DNA of 33,708 bases from an uncultured Christensenella sp. (GTDB taxonomy: Bacteria > Bacillota > Clostridia > Christensenellales > UBA3700). The stretch covers positions 4,182 to 37,889 of the forward strand of contig CAJTKI010000006.1 of the NCBI GenBank assembly GCA_910576875.1, given 5' to 3'. The stretch's first letter is position 1, and each line of letters starts with the position of its first letter. This document shows positions 30,132 to 33,708 of this stretch, in pieces. The translations under genes were made by a program, and so were the position numbers. The notes under the pieces were generated by a model. That model was given only the letters and a program-made list of their open reading frames with translations. It was not told the DNA's origin and searched no databases.

Positions 30132-31538
30132 ATGCAAGGCACATTACGCGAACACTGCGGATTGTTCGGCATTTACGACAAATCCAAACTCGGTTCGATT
30201 GCAAGCACCGTATACTACGGACTGTTTGCGTTGCAGCATCGCGGACAGGAATCGGCGGGCATCGCCGTCAACCGTGACAGAGAAATCACTTTGATCAAGG
30301 ATACCGGACTGGTCAGCGACGTATTCAAGCGTTACGACCTGAGCGCGCTGGAAGGCGAATTCGCGATCGGGCACACTTGCGCCAACGCGGACGCCAAGGA
30401 CGACGTCACCAACGCCCAGCCTGTCACGGTCAAGTACCATAAGGGACATCTCACCGTCGCCCACAACGGCAATATCGCCAACGCCAAGGCGTTGCGCGAC
30501 GCGCTCGAAAGCAAAGGCGCGATTTTCCATTCTACCAACAATCCGGCGGAAATCATCTGCCATTTGATCGCTCGCGCGCGGTTGCACACCGCGACGATCG
30601 AAGAAGCGGTCGCCAAAGTCGTTCCGTTGCTCAAAGGTTCGTTCTCTTTGCTGATCATGAGCCCGTGCAAACTGATCGCGCTGCGCGATCCGCTCGGACT
30701 GCGTCCGCTGTGCATCGGCAAGATCGGCGATTCGATTCTCTTTTCGAGCGAAAGCTGCGGTTTGGAGACGGTCGGCGCGACGTTCGAACGCGATCTCAAA
30801 GCGGGCGAAATGGTCGTCGTCACGCCCGACGAAATCTATTCGGACGAACGCTTCTGTTCCGCGTGCAGCGCGCTGTGCATCTTCGAGCACATCTATCTCG
30901 CCCGTCCCGACAGCGTCGTAGACGGACAGAGCGTCAACGAAGCGCGCATCAACGCGGGCAAACTGCTCGCGCGGCAAAATCCGGTCGACGCGGATCTGGT
31001 CATCGGCGTGCCCGACAGCGGCGTATCGTCGGCGATCGGCTACGCGACGGAAAGCGGCATTCCCTACGGCGTTGGGTTGATCAAAAACCGCTATATCGGA
31101 CGCACGTTCATTCAGCCCACGCAGGCGATGCGCGAACGCAGCGTCGCGCTCAAACTCAACGCGCTCGACAGCAACGTCAAAGGCAAGCGCATCGTCATGG
31201 TAGACGACTCGATCGTGCGCGGCACGACGCTCAAAAACATCGTCAAATTGATCAAAAAGGCAGGCGCCAAAGAAGTGCACGTGCGCATCAGCTCGCCGCA
31301 GTTTTTATATCCGTGCTATTTCGGCACCGATATTCCCGACCGCGACCAACTGGCGTGCAACCGCTATACGGTCGAACAGCTGCGTCAAAATCTGGATGCG
31401 GACTCGCTGAGCTTTTTGGAATTGGATTCGGTCGAACAGATCGCTCCGTGCTCTAAGATCGGATTCTGCAAAGCTTGTTTTGACGGCAAATATCCCTGCG
31501 CGGTCGACGACACGGTCGACGAATCTCTGATCGACTGA
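30132..31538 (+). CDS. purF: Amidophosphoribosyltransferase with altered glutamine site
   Basis: 468 residues, full length, beginning 6 nt after GGAGG. The 8-residue propeptide ends before Cys9, the N-terminal nucleophile, and LQHRGQESAGIA and AHNGN follow as usual. However, the near-invariant glutamine-binding motif IGHVRY(S/P)T reads IGHTCANA, so Arg73 (E. coli numbering) is Cys83 and the next Tyr is Ala; and the S-D-(T/S)-E motif reads N-P-A-E, so Asp127 is Pro138. These two residues hold the glutamine carboxylate and amino groups. The phosphoribosyltransferase half is intact (VMVDDSIVRGTT for PRPP) and the Fe-S cysteines of the Bacillus type are kept (CIFEHIY, YPCYFG, FCKACFDG). It should still make phosphoribosylamine from PRPP and ammonia. 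asnA follows 12 nt after the stop. Confidence 0.95.
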   Translation: MQGTLREHCGLFGIYDKSKLGSIASTVYYGLFALQHRGQESAGIAVNRDREITLIKDTGLVSDVFKRYDLSALEGEFAIGHTCANADAKDDVTNAQPVTVKYHKGHLTVAHNGNIANAKALRDALESKGAIFHSTNNPAEIICHLIARARLHTATIEEAVAKVVPLLKGSFSLLIMSPCKLIALRDPLGLRPLCIGKIGDSILFSSESCGLETVGATFERDLKAGEMVVVTPDEIYSDERFCSACSALCIFEHIYLARPDSVVDGQSVNEARINAGKLLARQNPVDADLVIGVPDSGVSSAIGYATESGIPYGVGLIKNRYIGRTFIQPTQAMRERSVALKLNALDSNVKGKRIVMVDDSIVRGTTLKNIVKLIKKAGAKEVHVRISSPQFLYPCYFGTDIPDRDQLACNRYTVEQLRQNLDADSLSFLELDSVEQIAPCSKIGFCKACFDGKYPCAVDDTVDESLID

Positions 31539-31550
31539 TCGGGAGGCGAT

Positions 31551-32534
31551 ATGTATCAATCCAAACTCAGCCTGATCGAGACCGAAGTCGCGATCAAGCG
31601 CATCAAAGACACCTTCGAACGCGAACTGGCGCAAGCCTTGTGCCTGACGCGCGTTTCCGCGCCGCTGTTCGTGTTGCGCAGCAGCGGTCTCAACGACGAT
31701 CTCAACGGCGTGGAACGTCCCGTCTCGTTCGACATTCTGCAAACGGGCGAAGTCGCCGAAATCGTGCATTCGCTCGCCAAGTGGAAACGGCACGCGCTCG
31801 CCTATTACGGTTTTGCGCACGGCAGCGGTCTGTATACGGACATGAACGCGATCCGTCGCGACGAGACTTGCGACGCCTTGCACTCGATCTACGTCGATCA
31901 ATGGGACTGGGAGCGCGTGATTGCGCCGCAGGAGCGCACGCAGGAATTTCTGCGCGACGTCGTCGTCAAGATTTACGGCGCGATCCTTGCGACCGCGCGG
32001 GAGATCGAACGCGCGTATCCGCAATTGCCCTGTTTTCTGCCCGACGACATTACGTTCGTCACGTCGCAGGAACTGGAAGATCTCTACCCCGATCTCACGC
32101 CCGCCAAGCGAGAGACCGAGCATGTGCGCAAGGTCGGCGCGATGTTCGTGATCGGGATCGGCGGCGCGTTGCGTTCGGGACAAAAGCACGACAACCGCGC
32201 GCCCGACTACGACGACTGGCAACTCAACGGCGATATCTTGGTGCACTATCCGCTCGTGGATCGGGCGTTCGAACTCTCGTCGATGGGCATCCGCGTCAAT
32301 CCGGAATCCCTTGCGCGTCAACTGCAAATCGCAGGCGCGACCGATCGTCTGCAACTGCCCTTCCATCAGGCGTTGATGCACAACGCGCTGCCGCTCACGA
32401 TCGGCGGCGGCATCGGACAGTCCCGCCTGTGCATGTTGTTGTTGCAGAAAGCGCACATCGGCGAAGTTCAGAATTCGATCTGGCCGCAGTCCGTCACGGA
32501 CAAGTGCCGCGCCGAAAATATCTTCCTGCTCTGA
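31551..32534 (+). CDS. asnA: Aspartate-ammonia ligase (ammonia-dependent asparagine synthetase)
   Basis: 327 residues (E. coli AsnA 330). It has the class II aminoacyl-tRNA synthetase-like fold, with GLYTDMNAIRRDE near residue 90, HSIYVDQWDWE near 107 and GGGIGQSRLCM near the C-terminus, all family hallmarks. AsnA joins aspartate and free NH4+ with ATP to AMP, in contrast to glutamine-using AsnB. GGGAGG lies 5 nt before the ATG and 12 nt separate it from purF, so the two are co-transcribed. Its place next to an amidotransferase with a lost glutamine site supports an ammonia-based nitrogen economy. A strong terminator follows. Confidence 0.96.
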   Translation: MYQSKLSLIETEVAIKRIKDTFERELAQALCLTRVSAPLFVLRSSGLNDDLNGVERPVSFDILQTGEVAEIVHSLAKWKRHALAYYGFAHGSGLYTDMNAIRRDETCDALHSIYVDQWDWERVIAPQERTQEFLRDVVVKIYGAILATAREIERAYPQLPCFLPDDITFVTSQELEDLYPDLTPAKRETEHVRKVGAMFVIGIGGALRSGQKHDNRAPDYDDWQLNGDILVHYPLVDRAFELSSMGIRVNPESLARQLQIAGATDRLQLPFHQALMHNALPLTIGGGIGQSRLCMLLLQKAHIGEVQNSIWPQSVTDKCRAENIFLL

Positions 32535-32553
32535 CCTCGATCGAATACATTCG

Positions 32554-32579
32554 AGCGCCGCGATCTGCGGCGCTTTTTT
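32554..32579 (+). terminator. Rho-independent terminator of purF-asnA
   Basis: A perfect 8-bp stem AGCGCCGC/GCGGCGCT (32554-32561 and 32567-32574) with loop GATCT is followed by a T-run. Confidence 0.93.
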
Positions 32580-32644
32580 ATTACGTACGTTCGGATCGCC
32601 GCGACTACGATTCGGATTCTGCCCACTGTTCGTTTTGTTTTCGC

Positions 32645-32751
32645 CCGACGGAGCAACATGCGTCGGACGATCGGTTGCGCCGCCGCTTGCGGCGCGGTAT
32701 TCGGTTGTCAAGGTACAACGAGCGACGCGGCACCGTCTCCGATCCCGCGTC
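32645..32751. other. Cluster of four consecutive stem-loops in a long intergenic gap
   Basis: Within 107 bp lie four perfect inverted repeats: CCGACG/CGTCGG (32645-32666), GCGCCGC/GCGGCGC (32677-32695), GTTGT/ACAAC (32704-32719) and GACGCGG/CCGCGTC (32724-32751). The density suggests a structured RNA, more likely leftward because a promoter-like site lies upstream on that strand. I recognise no known RNA family. Short frames across it (68 residues minus, 86 plus) are Arg-rich and unconvincing. The remainder of the gap 32580-33026 shows a weak CGCTGC/GCAGCG hairpin near 32950 and nothing else. Confidence 0.4.
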
Positions 32752-32801
32752 GTTTATGCGCTTTGCGAAGTTTTCGTATTCCGCTCTGCGCTTCCGTCTC
32801 G

Positions 32802-32870
32802 ATTCTAGCATGTCGCGTCAAGTATTTTCCAACTTTTATGACACCTTTTTGCACTTTTTTGCGTCTTTTT
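32802..32870 (-). promoter_or_regulatory. Possible leftward promoter with phased A-tracts
   Basis: An extended -10 box TGCTAGAAT (TAGAAT at 32807-32802) is preceded by five A-tracts on the minus strand centred near 32868, 32858, 32848, 32836 and 32827, about 10 bp apart, which should bend the DNA. The -35 is poor (TTGGAA at 19 bp). This layout resembles UP-element promoters of stable RNAs. Confidence 0.4.
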
Positions 32871-33026
32871 CGAGCGTGTAGAAGCGGTCTCGATTGCCGA
32901 TCGCGCGTCGTTGCTTAATTTTATCCGCACATCATTTTGGAAATGACGCTGCACGCAGCGACTTGTCGGAGCGATTTTGATTATCTGCGATCGCATCGTT
33001 TTGCTTGCGCGATTTCGACCGATCTT

Positions 33027-33708
33027 TTAACGATCGCGATTTTGCTTTTGTTGTTGCTTGCGCATATGGCGAATTCCGCTTACCTGCAATACAATGATCG
33101 CAAGAAATATCGTCATCGCACCCACGCATGCCGCAATCGCAATCATGACGATCTTGAACCACGGCTCGCTTGTACCGCCCGATGTCGCATTGCCGTTGTT
33201 ATTGCCTGATCCGTTCGGATTGTTCGAATCGTATCCGTACGTAAACTGTTTGGGCGCGCTCTCGCTCGGCGTGTCCGATACGTCGCCGTTGACGTCCGCC
33301 AGCTCGAAATTCGTCGCGCTCGACGCGCTCAGTTTCGCAACGACTTTATACGACTGTCCCGCGATCAGATCGGATTCCGCGACCAAATTCCCGTCCGCGT
33401 CGTAATACTCGTACACGATCTGCACATAGTCCGCGTACTTGCTCGATACCGTCAACGTCGGTTTGCCGCTGCTGTCCGTGCCCCAAATCTCGGTTAATTT
33501 TACCTTGGAGATGCTCCATTCCAATGCGTATTCCTGCAAGCCCGTCGCGCCGTCCGCCGTCGCCCAAACGTAATTGCTATTCGGCAACGTCACCGTCGCA
33601 TGGTACGTCCCCGCATTCGTCGCCGTCGTCACGAGATCCAGCGTCATCAATACCGCATCGAATCCCGTCAACAGATCGAGCAGGCTGTACTCCGTCCCGT
33701 TGAACGTC
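33027..33708 (-). CDS. Cell-surface protein with MBG-type repeat and C-terminal membrane anchor (5' partial)
   Basis: The frame is open to the right window edge, so only the last 226 residues are seen. They begin inside an MBG/Ig-like bacterial repeat: F-N-G-T-E-Y-S, about 27 residues, A-G-T-Y-H-A-T-V-T-L, a N-Y-V-W-A strand and W-S-I-S-K-V-K, the usual end of such a unit. A second beta-rich region follows (about residues 75-150), then a Gly/Asn/Ser-rich linker, one membrane helix (about 183-207) and a basic tail R-H-M-R-K-Q-Q-Q-K. There is no LPXTG motif, so the C-terminal helix should hold it in the membrane with the repeats outside. Such proteins are usually long and act in adhesion. Stop is TAA at 33029-33027. 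Confidence 0.75.
   Translation of the reverse strand, partial: TFNGTEYSLLDLLTGFDAVLMTLDLVTTATNAGTYHATVTLPNSNYVWATADGATGLQEYALEWSISKVKLTEIWGTDSSGKPTLTVSSKYADYVQIVYEYYDADGNLVAESDLIAGQSYKVVAKLSASSATNFELADVNGDVSDTPSESAPKQFTYGYDSNNPNGSGNNNGNATSGGTSEPWFKIVMIAIAACVGAMTIFLAIIVLQVSGIRHMRKQQQKQNRDR

Noticed and set aside
32605..32811. 68-residue Arg-rich minus-strand frame after the extended -10 box
   Set aside because: No Shine-Dalgarno, and the start codon overlaps the -10 box. The composition is that of a random frame across hairpins. A non-coding transcript is more likely, if any.
32658..32918. Lipoprotein-like 86-residue frame on the plus strand (start with a Gly-Cys-Gln-Gly site)
   Set aside because: Only the first 25 residues look like a signal; the rest is Arg/Cys/Phe-rich, has no ribosome site and crosses the hairpin cluster and A-tract region.

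Overview
The window reads as a chromosomal segment of an uncultured endospore-forming Bacillota bacterium, most likely a Clostridia-type gut anaerobe. The evidence is a CwlJ/GerQ-like germination pair, a B. subtilis-type PurF (8-residue propeptide, Fe-S cysteines), an oxygen-sensitive sulfatase-maturase-type radical SAM enzyme, consensus sigma-A promoters and AGGAGG-type ribosome binding sites. GC content is high and CGC/GCG-rich codons dominate. I see no phage, transposase, CRISPR array or rRNA; most of the content is housekeeping.

Layout, left to right. A 5'-truncated polysaccharide polymerase/ligase (+) ends at a strong terminator and is followed by tRNA-Arg(CCU) (-). A long minus-strand stretch follows: a Nudix-MutY fusion; dat-alr (D-amino acid supply for peptidoglycan); a Wzz-like chain-length protein; an RsmF-type rRNA methyltransferase; cwlJ-gerQ; and a DEDD exonuclease plus anSME pair. 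Next comes a GMP synthase (+), facing an operon of P-type ATPase, RadC and a YghZ-like aldo/keto reductase (-). After these lie an alpha-galactosidase, a small conserved protein and a 1521-residue membrane-anchored repeat protein (all -). The pyrimidine genes carA and carB-dapF (-) are divergent from purF-asnA (+). The right edge holds the C-terminal end of an MBG-type surface protein (-).

The main discovery is a shared pattern in nitrogen metabolism. All three glutamine amidotransferases in the window have lost the residues needed to use glutamine. CarA has Gly, Met and Thr at the Cys, His and Glu triad positions. GuaA lacks roughly 80 residues of its amidotransferase domain, including the nucleophile elbow. 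PurF keeps its N-terminal Cys but has Cys and Pro where the glutamine-binding Arg73 and Asp127 should be. The synthetase halves are intact, and purF is followed 12 nt later by asnA, the ammonia-dependent asparagine synthetase. I infer a lineage that has replaced glutamine with free ammonia as nitrogen donor for carbamoyl phosphate, GMP, phosphoribosylamine and asparagine, comparable to ammonia-dependent mammalian CPS I. The DapF domain fused to CarB has also lost both catalytic cysteines.

Other points of note: three genes (mutY, rsmF and the P-type ATPase) have a -10 box exactly 6 nt before the ATG and no Shine-Dalgarno sequence, which predicts leaderless mRNAs. carAB has two tandem consensus promoters. 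A 490-bp gap near the right end holds phased A-tracts, a promoter-like site and four consecutive hairpins.
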